The translations under genes were made by a program, and so were the position numbers. Below are positions 1-8,158 of a stretch of 64,000 bases of DNA, piece after piece. This stretch comes from Deltaproteobacteria bacterium (GTDB taxonomy: Bacteria > Myxococcota > Kuafuiibacteriia > Kuafuiibacteriales > Kuafuiibacteriaceae), in the NCBI GenBank assembly GCA_020632995.1, contig JACKEN010000005.1:124001-188000 (forward strand), in the 5' to 3' direction. Position 1 is the stretch's first letter, and each line of letters begins with the position of its first letter. The notes beneath the pieces are model-generated. The model was not told the DNA's origin. It worked only from the letters and a program-made list of their open reading frames with translations, and searched no databases.

Positions 1-1
1 C

Positions 2-394
2 TACCAGCTCGATCGCGCCCTCGCCCTCGCCCCCGCCCTGGCCGAGGTGCTCGTCGCTGGCCTCGAGGCAGGGGCCAGCCCCGGCGCGGTGGCGGCGACG
101 GGCTGGGAGGTGGTGTGGCCGCGCGCCAGACGGAGGCTCTGGGCGGTCTACGGCTTCGGGATGGAGGTGCTCCTCGACCTGGACGGCGCGGGGCTCCGCG
201 CCTTCTTCCACACCTTCTTCAGCCTGGAGGCCGAGGTCTGGGGGCGCTACCTGGGGGGGACCGCGACCGGGGCCCAGGTCGCGGCGGCGATGCTGAAGGT
301 GTTCGCCGCCGCGCCGGGGCCCATCCGGCGACGCCTCCTGGCCCACGGCCTCGGGCCCGGCGGATGGTCGCTCCTGCGCGGCCTCGGTGATTGA
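2..394 (+). CDS. Lycopene cyclase (CrtL type), 3' end only
   Basis: The 5' part lies outside the window; about 130 C-terminal residues are visible. The tail has the pattern of plant/cyanobacterial CrtL-type lycopene cyclases: a Trp-Pro-x-Arg-x-Arg-Arg stretch, then FGMEVLLDLD, then an FFxxFFxLExxxW block. These FAD-associated enzymes cyclise the ends of lycopene. The call is supported by the genes that follow on the same strand (GGPP synthase, phytoene desaturase, phytoene synthase). The N-terminal dinucleotide-binding motif cannot be checked. A 156-bp gap with a candidate operator separates it from the next gene, so it may be transcribed separately. Confidence 0.72.
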   Translation, partial: YQLDRALALAPALAEVLVAGLEAGASPGAVAATGWEVVWPRARRRLWAVYGFGMEVLLDLDGAGLRAFFHTFFSLEAEVWGRYLGGTATGAQVAAAMLKVFAAAPGPIRRRLLAHGLGPGGWSLLRGLGD

Positions 395-425
395 CCCCTC
401 CGCTCGCATCGCTGTCTCTCCCCTG

Positions 426-501
426 TTGTCCAGGCTTTGTCACATTCTAGTGCGTTTCCTCTGGACAGTTTTCAAGGCGAATCTAGACAGAGCCTCGACA
501 A
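426..501. promoter_or_regulatory. Candidate CarH operator before the crtE-crtI-crtB genes
   Basis: The 156-bp gap holds a 16-bp inverted repeat, TTGTCCAGGCTTTGTC (426-441) and GACAGAGCCTCGACAA (486-501), matching at 14 of 16 positions. Within it, TnnACA elements read on the + strand start at 462, 484 and 495 (spacing 22 and 11), and the inverse element TGTCCA starts at 427 with a second TGTC 11 bp later. An 11-bp repeat with a TnnACA-like core is what I recall for CarH operators, and a CarH-type gene closes this operon. The site and its assignment are inference. Confidence 0.5.
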
Positions 502-550
502 AGGATGTGCGGCCCCGGCAGAGGCCCTTCCCAGACAGAGGAGGAGACCC

Positions 551-1642
551 GTGCGGTCATCTAGAGTGAGCCCGATCGTTTCCCCTGATCGCCCCGAGCC
601 AATGGACGGAGGGCCCAGCCCGATCGCGGCTGCGCCGCGGCAGGAGCCCCTCGGCGGGGACGAGGCCATCGACCAGGTGAAGGCCCTGATGCTCAAGCTG
701 GCGGCGGGCGATCGCTTCGAGCGCCTCGGCGCCATCGTGCAAGAGCACTTGCTGACCGGCGGTAAGCGGCTGCGGGCCCGCCTGGCCCTCGCGGCGGCGG
801 AGTCGCTCGGCGTGCCAGCGGAGCACGGGGTGGGCTGGGCGGCGGCCTGCGAGCTGTTGCACAACGCCTCCCTGATCCACGACGACCTGCAGGATCGCGA
901 CGAGCTCCGGCGCGGGCGCTTCAGCGTCTGGGTGCGCCACGGCGAGGCCCAGGCGATCAACGCGGGGGACCTGCTCCTGATGCTGCCGTACCTCGCAGTC
1001 GAGCACGTGGCGGTGCCCGCGAGCCTGAAGTGGGCGCTCGCGCTCGCGGTGGCCCGACGCGCCGAAGAGACGGTGCGCGGGCAGTCGCTCGAGATGTCGC
1101 TGTGGTCGAGCTGTCGCTGGGACTGGGCCTCCTACGAGGAGGCGGCGGTGGGCAAGACCTCGGCCCTCATGACCCTGCCGGTGCACGGCGCCGCGCTCCT
1201 CGCCGGGCGCGCCCCGGCCCAGGCGGAGCGCCTCGCGGACTGCTTCCGCGACCTCGGGCTCCTGTTCCAGATGCAGGACGACGTGGTCGATCTGTTCGGC
1301 GACAAGGGCCGCGACAAGCCGGGCGGCGACGTGCGCGAGGGCCGGGTGAGCGCCCTGGTGGTGGAGCACCTGACCCAGAACCCCGAGGACATGGAGTGGC
1401 TGTGCCCGATCCTCGGTAAGCCGCGCGAGGAGACCACCGACGCCGACGTGGCGCGGGTGGCGGAGGCCTTCGAGGCCGGCGCGCTGCAAGGTGTCCTGCG
1501 GCGGATCAAGACGGTGGAGGCCCGCTTCCTGGAGGCGGCGCCCCTGGTGGCCGAGCCGGAGCTCTGGGCGGTGGCGCGCGCCCTGACCGCGCTGTGCCTG
1601 GCCCCGGTGCAGGGCCTCATGCGAGAGGTGAGCGATGCGTGA
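551..1642 (+). CDS. crtE: Geranylgeranyl diphosphate synthase (polyprenyl synthetase)
   Basis: Trans-isoprenyl diphosphate synthase that should condense isopentenyl diphosphate to C20 GGPP, feeding phytoene synthase. Both Asp-rich motifs are present: DDLQD after LLHNASLIH, and DDVVD after LLFQMQ followed by FGDKG. GGKRLRARL near the N-terminus is also typical. The GTG at 551 is preferred because AGGAGG (539-544) sits six bases upstream; an in-frame ATG at 602 lacks such a site. About 363 residues, slightly longer than usual because of a low-complexity N-terminus. It overlaps crtI by 8 bp, so translation is likely coupled. Codons at 739-752 contain an exact copy of the window's recurring GCAAG-N4-CTTGC palindrome. 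GGPP rather than FPP as product is inferred from context. Confidence 0.88.
   Translation: MRSSRVSPIVSPDRPEPMDGGPSPIAAAPRQEPLGGDEAIDQVKALMLKLAAGDRFERLGAIVQEHLLTGGKRLRARLALAAAESLGVPAEHGVGWAAACELLHNASLIHDDLQDRDELRRGRFSVWVRHGEAQAINAGDLLLMLPYLAVEHVAVPASLKWALALAVARRAEETVRGQSLEMSLWSSCRWDWASYEEAAVGKTSALMTLPVHGAALLAGRAPAQAERLADCFRDLGLLFQMQDDVVDLFGDKGRDKPGGDVREGRVSALVVEHLTQNPEDMEWLCPILGKPREETTDADVARVAEAFEAGALQGVLRRIKTVEARFLEAAPLVAEPELWAVARALTALCLAPVQGLMREVSDA
739..752. repeat. GCAAG-N4-CTTGC palindrome, copy in crtE
   Basis: GCAAGAGCACTTGC; read in gene frame as CAA-GAG-CAC-TTG (Gln-Glu-His-Leu). Confidence 0.8.
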
Positions 1643-3161
1643 CGACAGGCCGGTGGTGGTGATCGGCTCGGGCTTCGGGGGCCTGGCCGCGGCGGTGCGG
1701 ATGCGGGCCCAGGGCTACCGGGTGCTCCTGTTGGAGGCCCGTGATCAGCTGGGCGGCCGGGCCGCGGTGTTCGAGCGGGACGGGCACGTCTTCGACGCCG
1801 GGCCGACGGTGATCACCGCGCCGTACCTGCTGGAGGAGCTCTTCGCCCTCGCGGGGCGGGACATGCGCGACTTCATGGAGCTCGTGCCGGTAGACCCCTT
1901 CTATCGGATCGAGTTCGCGGATGGCTCGCGCTTCGACTACGTGGGTGAGGAGGAGCGCCTGCTCGCCAACATCCGCGAGCTGTCGCCCCCCGACGTCGAC
2001 AACTATCGCCGCATGGTGAAGCACATGGAGGCGATCTTCGACGTGGGCTACACCAAGCTCGTCGACGTGCCCTTCGAGCGCTTCACCGACATGATGAAGG
2101 TGGTGCCGGACATGTTGCGCCTGGGGAACCACCGCTCGGTCTACGGCATGGTGTCCCGCTACATGCAGGACGAGCGCCTGCGCCAGGTCTTCACCTTCCA
2201 GCCCCTCCTCATCGGCGGGAACCCGTTCCGGGCGACGTCGATCTACACCCTGATCCACTGGCTCGAGCGTAAGTGGGGGGTCCACTTCGCCAAGGGCGGC
2301 ACCACCAGCGTGGTCCAGGGCCTGGGCGCCCTCCTCGACGACATGGGGGTGGAGGTCCGCACCAGCGCCCCGGTAGAGGAGATCGAGGTCGAGGCGGGCG
2401 CCGCGGTCGCGGTGCGCCTCAGGGGCGGCGAGCGGATCCCGTGCCGGATGGTGGTGTCCAACGCAGATCCCTCCTTCGTGTACACGAAGATGATCGCGCC
2501 CGAGCACCGCCGGAAGCACACCGATCGGGCGGTGGGGAGGAAGCACCAGTCGATGAGCCTCTTCGTCGCCTACTTCGGCACGAAGAAGCAGTACCCGGAG
2601 CTCGCCCACCACACCATCGTGCTCGGGCCGCGCTACCGGGGCCTGTTGGACGACATCTTCGACAACAAGGTGCTCTCGGAGGACTTCTCGCTCTACCTGC
2701 ACGCCCCGACCCGCACCGACCCGAGCCTGGCCCCGCCGGGGCACGAGACGTTCTACGTGCTGTCGCCGGTGCCCAACAACGAGAGCGGGCTGGACTGGTC
2801 GAAGGAGGGTCAGCCGTACTTCGAGCGGATCATGGACGCGCTCGAGCGGCGGATGCTCCCCGGGCTGAAGGAGAACCTGACCACCTCCTTCTTCGTGACC
2901 CCCGACTACTTCGAAGAGGAGCTCCGCTCGGTCTCGGGCGCGGCCTTCGGCATCGAGCCACGCCTCAGCCAGTCCGCCTGGTTCCGCTACCACAACCGCT
3001 CCGAGGACGTGGCGGGGCTGTACTTCGTGGGCGCGAGCACCCACCCCGGGGCGGGGGTGCCGGGGGTGCTGAACACCGCCAAGGTGCTCGAGAAGCTGGT
3101 GCCCCGCCTCGACGAGTCGGAGCGCGTGCCCCTGCCGAGCTCAAGGAGGGTTGCGGTGTGA
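1635..3161 (+). CDS. crtI: Phytoene desaturase (CrtI family)
   Basis: FAD-dependent desaturase converting colourless phytoene to coloured carotenoids such as lycopene. The N-terminus has the dinucleotide-binding pattern VVVIGSGFGGLAAA and the following acidic LLEARDQLGGRA. The C-terminus carries the CrtI signature GLYFVGASTHPGAGVPGVL. About 508 residues, normal for the family. The start ATG lies inside the 3' end of crtE (8-bp overlap) and the stop overlaps the start of crtB. The number of desaturation steps cannot be read from sequence, but a downstream-acting lycopene cyclase at the window edge fits a four-step enzyme. Confidence 0.9.
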   Translation: MRDDRPVVVIGSGFGGLAAAVRMRAQGYRVLLLEARDQLGGRAAVFERDGHVFDAGPTVITAPYLLEELFALAGRDMRDFMELVPVDPFYRIEFADGSRFDYVGEEERLLANIRELSPPDVDNYRRMVKHMEAIFDVGYTKLVDVPFERFTDMMKVVPDMLRLGNHRSVYGMVSRYMQDERLRQVFTFQPLLIGGNPFRATSIYTLIHWLERKWGVHFAKGGTTSVVQGLGALLDDMGVEVRTSAPVEEIEVEAGAAVAVRLRGGERIPCRMVVSNADPSFVYTKMIAPEHRRKHTDRAVGRKHQSMSLFVAYFGTKKQYPELAHHTIVLGPRYRGLLDDIFDNKVLSEDFSLYLHAPTRTDPSLAPPGHETFYVLSPVPNNESGLDWSKEGQPYFERIMDALERRMLPGLKENLTTSFFVTPDYFEEELRSVSGAAFGIEPRLSQSAWFRYHNRSEDVAGLYFVGASTHPGAGVPGVLNTAKVLEKLVPRLDESERVPLPSSRRVAV

Positions 3162-4090
3162 GCGGGCACCTCGCCACCCTGGCCGCGGGCTCGAAGAGCT
3201 TCTCGTTCGCGGCCCGCTTCCTGCCGGCCGAGCGCCGGGCCGACGCGGCGCTCCTGTACGCGTTCTGCCGCTGGGTCGACGACCTCGCGGACGAGGCCCC
3301 GGACCCGGCCGAGGCGCGGGCCCGCCTCGACGCGGTGGAGGCGCAGCTCTCGGCGCAGGAGCCGGAGCTGCCCCAGGTGGCGGAGCTGGTGGCGATGGCC
3401 CGCCGGGTGGGGATGGACCTCGCCCACGCGCGGGAGCTGGTGCGCGGGGTGCGCTCCGATCTCGGGGTGGTGCGGGTCGCCGACGACCGCGCGTTGTTCC
3501 GGTACTGCTACCGGGTAGCGGGCACGGTGGGGCTGATGATGTGTCCGGTGCTCGGAGTGCGGGCCGAGGAGGCGCTCCCGTTCGCGGTGGACCTCGGGGT
3601 GGCGATGCAGCTCACCAACATTTGTCGCGACGTGCGGGAGGACGCCCTGCGCGGTCGGGTCTACCTGCCCGCGACCCGGCTGGCCGCGGCGGGGGTCTCG
3701 CAGGACGGCCTGCTCGCCCTCGCCCCCGAGCGGGCGGGCGGGGTCGAGCGGGTGGTGCAAGACCTCTTGCTCGTGGCGGAGCGCTACTACCACAGCGCGG
3801 AGCGCGGGCTCCGCTTCATCCCGGCGCGGCCGCGGGTGGCGATTGCGGTGGCCTCGCGGGTGTACCGCGAGATCGGGCGCCGCCTCATCGCCCGGGGCAC
3901 CCCGGTCCTGGCGGGCCGGACGGTGGTGTCGGGCGCACGCAAGGCCTTCGTGGCGGTGGGGGGCGTGCTCGGCGTGCTCGCGCGGGCGGTGGCGGTGGCG
4001 TGGGCGCGGCCCCACGCGGCGGAGCTCCACCTGCACCTGGCCGGGCTGCCGGGGGCCGACGTGCCGCGCCTCTTGGGGAGGGCGGGGTGA
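3158..4090 (+). CDS. crtB: Phytoene synthase
   Basis: Squalene/phytoene synthase family, about 310 residues, joining two GGPP molecules to phytoene. Both substrate-binding Asp-rich motifs are visible: FCRWVDDLADE near the N-terminus and QLTNICRDVREDA in the middle, plus YCYRVAGTVGLMM. The GTG start at 3158 overlaps the crtI stop and is preceded by AAGGAGG (3143-3149). The stop overlaps the next start in the same way, so crtE, crtI, crtB and the hydrolase look like one translationally coupled unit. Contains an exact GCAAG-N4-CTTGC palindrome at 3757-3770. Confidence 0.92.
   Translation: MSGHLATLAAGSKSFSFAARFLPAERRADAALLYAFCRWVDDLADEAPDPAEARARLDAVEAQLSAQEPELPQVAELVAMARRVGMDLAHARELVRGVRSDLGVVRVADDRALFRYCYRVAGTVGLMMCPVLGVRAEEALPFAVDLGVAMQLTNICRDVREDALRGRVYLPATRLAAAGVSQDGLLALAPERAGGVERVVQDLLLVAERYYHSAERGLRFIPARPRVAIAVASRVYREIGRRLIARGTPVLAGRTVVSGARKAFVAVGGVLGVLARAVAVAWARPHAAELHLHLAGLPGADVPRLLGRAG
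3757..3770. repeat. GCAAG-N4-CTTGC palindrome, copy in crtB
   Basis: GCAAGACCTCTTGC; gene frame CAA-GAC-CTC-TTG. Confidence 0.8.
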
Positions 4091-4926
4091 GCGGTCGGTG
4101 GTACGGCGCAGGCGGTCGCACCTTCGTGGCCCTCCACGGCTGGAGCGGGGACCACCGGACCTTCGCCCCGCTGCAAGGCTACCTGCCGAAGTGGGCGCGC
4201 CTCTGGGCTCCTGACATGCCCGGCTTCGGCGCCGCGCCGCCCCCCGCGCGCTGGGACTTCGACGCCCTCACGCGCCCGATCCTGGAGGGCATGGACGCGC
4301 AGGGCATCGCGCGCGCCACCCTCGTGGGCAACTGCGCCGGCGCGGTGGTGGCGATGGAGCTCGCCCTGCGCCACCCCGAGCGGGTCGAGGGGCTCGTGCT
4401 CATCGACCCCTTCGCCTACGCCCCGTGGTACTTCCGGCTCCTGACCTGGGGCTGGCCAGGGTGGCTGTTCTACCACTCGACCTTCGCCAACCCGCTCGGC
4501 CGCTGGATCACCAACGTGGCGTTGGCCGCCCGGCGGACCGCGGACACCGACCTCACCGAGGGGTTCGCGCGGGTGCGGCACGACGTGGCGTTCCGCTTCC
4601 TGCGGCTGCTCTGCTCGGTGCCCCACGTGTCGCGCTACGCCGCGCTGTCGATGCCGGTGCGGCTCCTGTACGGCGAGCGGACCTTCGGCGCGGTGAAGCG
4701 GTCGGTGGCGATGTTCCGGAGCATGTGGCCCCGGGCGGTGGTCCAAGCCCTCCCGGGGGCGGGGCACCTGCCCATCCAGGAGGCGGCGGCAGCGCTGGCC
4801 CGCCTGGGCTTTGAAGAGGGACTTCTCGATGGAAGCAAGGCAACCTGCGGTGTACCCCATGCGGCTGGTGACCAGGCTCACCGGGCTCAGCTCGGACACG
4901 ATCCGGGCCTGGGAGCGGCGCTATAG
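4087..4926 (+). CDS. Alpha/beta-hydrolase with Cys nucleophile, in carotenoid operon
   Basis: About 279 residues with an alpha/beta-hydrolase fold: an HGWSGD oxyanion region near residues 19-24, a nucleophile elbow LVGNCAGA placing Cys at about residue 83 where Ser is usual, and a C-terminal GAGHLPIQE with the catalytic His. The substrate is unknown. Its place between crtB and carH suggests a carotenoid-related acyl or ester substrate, which is inference only. The GTG start overlaps the crtB stop. The last ~33 residues, after the expected end of the fold, run through the first 98 bp of carH in another frame. This overlap is unusually long; a lost stop codon near 4830 is possible. Confidence 0.75.
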   Translation: MSGRWYGAGGRTFVALHGWSGDHRTFAPLQGYLPKWARLWAPDMPGFGAAPPPARWDFDALTRPILEGMDAQGIARATLVGNCAGAVVAMELALRHPERVEGLVLIDPFAYAPWYFRLLTWGWPGWLFYHSTFANPLGRWITNVALAARRTADTDLTEGFARVRHDVAFRFLRLLCSVPHVSRYAALSMPVRLLYGERTFGAVKRSVAMFRSMWPRAVVQALPGAGHLPIQEAAAALARLGFEEGLLDGSKATCGVPHAAGDQAHRAQLGHDPGLGAAL

Positions 4927-5755
4927 GGCGATCGAGCCGGATCGGAGCTCCGGCAACACGCGCCAGTTCTCGGCCGACGACGTGCGGCGCCTGACCCTGC
5001 TGAAGGAGGTCACCGACCTCGGTCACTCCATCAGCCAGGTCGCGCCCCTCGACACCGCCTCGCTCGAGGCCCTGGTGGGCTCGGTTCGGTCCACCGCCGC
5101 GCCGCGGGCGCCGCGAGCCGAGCGTGGGAAGGTGGTCCCGCTCCAGCGGCTCGCCGACAGCTACCTCGCTGCGGTGACCCGCTTCGAGACCCGCCGCAGC
5201 TTCGAGCTCCTGGCCCAAGCGGCCCGGGACCTCGACCCCCGGGACTTCCTGTTCACGGTGGTGGTGCCGGTGATCCACGAGGTGGGGCTCCGCTGGTCCC
5301 ACGGCGAGCTTGGGGTGGCCCAGGAGCACATCGTCAGCAGCCAGCTGGGTGCGCTGCTCGTCTCCCTGGAGCGGCCGGGCTTGAGTGAGGACGCCCCTCG
5401 GATCGTCACCGCCGCGCCCCCCGGCCACCGCCACGAGCTCGGGCTGTTGGTGGCGGCGGTGCTGGCCGGCCTGCGGGGCTACGAGGTCGCGCACCTCGGA
5501 GTGGACCTCCCGTGGCAGGAGCTGGACTGGGCGGCGCAGATGAGCCGGCCCCGCGTCCTCATCCTGAGCGTGGTCCGGGATCTACCCCCATCGGAGCGCG
5601 AGCAGCTCGAAGACGCGGTCCACCACCTGGCCGAGAAGGTGCCGGTGTGGCTCGGTTGCCCGGCCGACCACTCGCTCACCCGGGCCGGGCTGCCGGCGCG
5701 GCTGTTTCACTCCTATGCGCAGTTCGACGCCGCGCTCCAGGGCCTCGCCCCCTGA
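4829..5755 (+). CDS. carH: CarH/LitR-type B12-binding MerR transcriptional regulator
   Basis: About 308 residues. The N-terminus is a MerR-type winged helix (MRLVTRLTGLSSDTIRAWERRY). The middle has the W-x9-EH pattern (Trp at ~156, Glu-His at ~166-167) that cups the adenosyl group in CarH photoreceptors, and the Rossmann domain has a cobalamin-site HxxG (His at ~202). The first residue of the usual [D/E]xHxxG is His here. In this family, adenosylcobalamin-bound tetramers repress carotenoid genes in the dark and light releases them. The ATG at 4829 is preceded by GAGGG; the upstream TTG at 4811 is less likely. Repression of the crt operon through 426-501 is inferred. Confidence 0.85.
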   Translation: MEARQPAVYPMRLVTRLTGLSSDTIRAWERRYRAIEPDRSSGNTRQFSADDVRRLTLLKEVTDLGHSISQVAPLDTASLEALVGSVRSTAAPRAPRAERGKVVPLQRLADSYLAAVTRFETRRSFELLAQAARDLDPRDFLFTVVVPVIHEVGLRWSHGELGVAQEHIVSSQLGALLVSLERPGLSEDAPRIVTAAPPGHRHELGLLVAAVLAGLRGYEVAHLGVDLPWQELDWAAQMSRPRVLILSVVRDLPPSEREQLEDAVHHLAEKVPVWLGCPADHSLTRAGLPARLFHSYAQFDAALQGLAP

Positions 5756-5779
5756 GCCCGCCTTTGCTAGCCGTGCCGC

Positions 5780-6577
5780 ATGCGCTTCATCGTGCCCGCG
5801 GCCTTGCCCCGCCTCGCGCGGCTCCTCGAGGAGGTGGGCCTGGCGGTCGACGTCAGGGCCGACGTCGCGGCGGTCGAGGGGCCCCTCGGCCCCATCCCGC
5901 TGCGCTCCGGCTTCCCCCTGCATCAGCTGCGCGAGGTGCTGCGCGCGGCCCGGCTGACCGTGCCGGGGCTCACCGCGCGCGGGGCGGTCGGCCAGCGCTG
6001 GCAGGCCATCCTGCAGGAGCTGCACGGCGCCCCGCTCGTGGTGGGGGTGGGTGAGCCGGACTCGGCGCAGGATGCCTTGCCGGACCTCGAGCCCGCCCTT
6101 GACCTCCACCAGGCGATGGAGGTGCTCCTGGTGGCGCACCGGGTGGCCCTGATGGACGCGGATCTCCCCCGGGCCGCCGCCGCCCTGTCGCGCTTCAGTG
6201 CCGCGATGCTCGCCCACGTCGAGGTCGAGGACCGCCTGGTGATGCCTCGGTACCGGGACGCGGCGCCCGCCGGGGGCTGGGCGCGAGGGGCGGACCCCGA
6301 CATCGTGAGCAACGAGCACGAGAAGATCCAGCGGCGGCTGCCCGAGCTCCTGGCGGCGGTGCGCGAGGTCGAGGCGGCGGGCCTGGCCGAGGCGGAGCGC
6401 AAGGTGGCCTGCCTCGATCTCCTGGACCGGGAGAAGGTGTTCGCGGACCTGTTGGAGCACCACGATCTGCGGGAGCGGGCCCACGTGTACCCGCGGCTGG
6501 AGGTGGTGCTGGGGCCCGAGGAGCGCCAGGCCATGGCCCTCTGCGTCCTGGACGGCTTCACCGCGGGCGTCGCCTGA
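5780..6577 (+). CDS. Hemerythrin-like (HHE) domain protein
   Basis: About 265 residues. The C-terminal ~150 residues carry the His/Glu ligand pattern of a hemerythrin four-helix bundle: HVEVEDRLVMP, then NEHEKI, then LLEHHDLRERAHVYP. These domains bind a non-haem di-iron centre and act in oxygen or iron sensing, storage or protection. The first ~110 residues do not match a family I recognise. The gene starts 24 bp after carH on the same strand and may read through from it. No extra signalling domain is visible, so a precise role cannot be given. Confidence 0.8.
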   Translation: MRFIVPAALPRLARLLEEVGLAVDVRADVAAVEGPLGPIPLRSGFPLHQLREVLRAARLTVPGLTARGAVGQRWQAILQELHGAPLVVGVGEPDSAQDALPDLEPALDLHQAMEVLLVAHRVALMDADLPRAAAALSRFSAAMLAHVEVEDRLVMPRYRDAAPAGGWARGADPDIVSNEHEKIQRRLPELLAAVREVEAAGLAEAERKVACLDLLDREKVFADLLEHHDLRERAHVYPRLEVVLGPEERQAMALCVLDGFTAGVA

Positions 6578-6622
6578 GGCGCCCGGCTTGCGCCGGGGTC
6601 CGGTTGGTGGGATCCCAGGGGC

Positions 6623-8104
6623 ATGTTCGAGGCGGTAGAGCTGGGCAGGAAGGTCTCCAAGGAAGAGTACGAGGCGGCGCTGCCCCAGCTCCGAGCGGGG
6701 CTGCTCGAGGCGCAGTTCGCCTTGCGCGAGACGCGGTGCCCGGTGCTCGTCCTGATCCACGGGGTGGAGGGGGCGGGGAAGTCGGAGCTCTTGAACCAGC
6801 TCTCCCAGTGGCTCGACATCCGAGGGATGGAGTTCCACACCTTCGGGCGCCACACCGACGAGGAGCGCATGCGGCCACCGTGGTGGCGCTTCTGGATCAC
6901 CCTGCCGCCCCGCGGCAAGGGCGCCTTCTACCTGGGCTCCTGGTACACCAACCCCATCCTCACCCGGGTCCTCGAGGGGGGCGACGCCAGCGCGTTCGAG
7001 GGGTACCTCACCCAGATCCGGCAGTTCGAGCGCATGCTCGCCCTCGACGGCGCGATCATCCTCAAGTTCTGGCTCCACCTCAGCAAGAAGGACCAGCGCC
7101 GTCGGCTCGAGAAGCTCGAGGGTGACAAGGCCACCCGGTGGCGGGTGACCAAGGAGGACTGGCGGCGGCACGAGGCGTACGACACCTTCGTGCGGGCGTC
7201 GGAGACCGCGATCCGCGAGACCGACACCGGCGAGGCCCCCTGGTACCTGATCGAGGCCAAGAACGCCCGGTACCGTGACCTGACGGTGGGGCAGACCATC
7301 CTCGAGGTCCTGCAGGCCCGGTTGCAGAACCCGCCCGCGCCGCCCCCGCCCAGCCTGGCCCACGCCGCGGCCGCCGTGCCCGGCGCCTCGGTCACCATCC
7401 TCGACCGGGTGGACCTGTCCCAGAAGCTGGAGGACGCGGCCTATGAGAAGAGGCTGAAGGAGCTCTCCGAGACCCTGGGGCGCCTGGGGCGTGACGCGTA
7501 CGAGGCCAAGCGGTCGGCGGTCATCGTGTTCGAGGGCTGGGACGCGGCGGGGAAGGGCGGGGCGATCCGGCGGCTCAGCGCGGCCCTCGACGCGCGCTCC
7601 CTCCAGGTGATCTCGGTGGCCGCCCCCACCGACGAGGAGAAGGCGCGCCACTACCTGTGGCGCTTCTGGCGCCACATCCCGCGCTCGGGGCACATCACCA
7701 TCTACGATCGCTCCTGGTATGGGCGGCTCATGGTGGAGCGGGTGGAGGGCTTCGCGCGCCCGGACGAGTGGGGGCGGAGCTACGCCGAGATCAACGACTT
7801 CGAGCAGCACCTGGTCGATCACGGCATCGCGCTGGTGAAGTTCTTCCTGCACATCAGCCCGGACGAGCAGCTGGCCCGCTTCAAGGAGCGCGAGACCGTC
7901 CCGTACAAGCGCCACAAGATCACGCAAGAAGACTGGCGCAACCGCGAGAAGTGGCCGGCGTACGAGACCGCGATCAACGAGATGGTGGCCCGCACCAGCA
8001 CCGCCCACGCCCCCTGGAACATCATCCCCGGCAACGACAAGCGCTTCGCCCGGGTCCAGGTGCTCGAGACGTTGGTGGCGGCGCTGAAGCGGACCCTGGG
8101 CTGA
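6623..8104 (+). CDS. pap: Polyphosphate:AMP phosphotransferase (two-domain PPK2)
   Basis: About 493 residues made of two tandem PPK2 domains. Each has a P-loop-like motif: GVEGAGKSELL near residues 47-57 and GWDAAGKGGAI near 303-313. Each also has the conserved WWRFW or YLWRFWRHIP and SWYxR/N segments; the second domain retains YDRSWYGRLMVERVEGF. In this class only one half is usually fully catalytic; here the second is closer to the active PPK2 consensus. The enzyme makes ADP from AMP using polyphosphate. It stands alone between the hemerythrin gene and the lipoprotein pair. Confidence 0.88.
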   Translation: MFEAVELGRKVSKEEYEAALPQLRAGLLEAQFALRETRCPVLVLIHGVEGAGKSELLNQLSQWLDIRGMEFHTFGRHTDEERMRPPWWRFWITLPPRGKGAFYLGSWYTNPILTRVLEGGDASAFEGYLTQIRQFERMLALDGAIILKFWLHLSKKDQRRRLEKLEGDKATRWRVTKEDWRRHEAYDTFVRASETAIRETDTGEAPWYLIEAKNARYRDLTVGQTILEVLQARLQNPPAPPPPSLAHAAAAVPGASVTILDRVDLSQKLEDAAYEKRLKELSETLGRLGRDAYEAKRSAVIVFEGWDAAGKGGAIRRLSAALDARSLQVISVAAPTDEEKARHYLWRFWRHIPRSGHITIYDRSWYGRLMVERVEGFARPDEWGRSYAEINDFEQHLVDHGIALVKFFLHISPDEQLARFKERETVPYKRHKITQEDWRNREKWPAYETAINEMVARTSTAHAPWNIIPGNDKRFARVQVLETLVAALKRTLG

Positions 8105-8158
8105 GCCGTACCCGCGCGGTAAGCGAACTGGGCCGAGCCGCCTGCTACGGTGCTCGAG

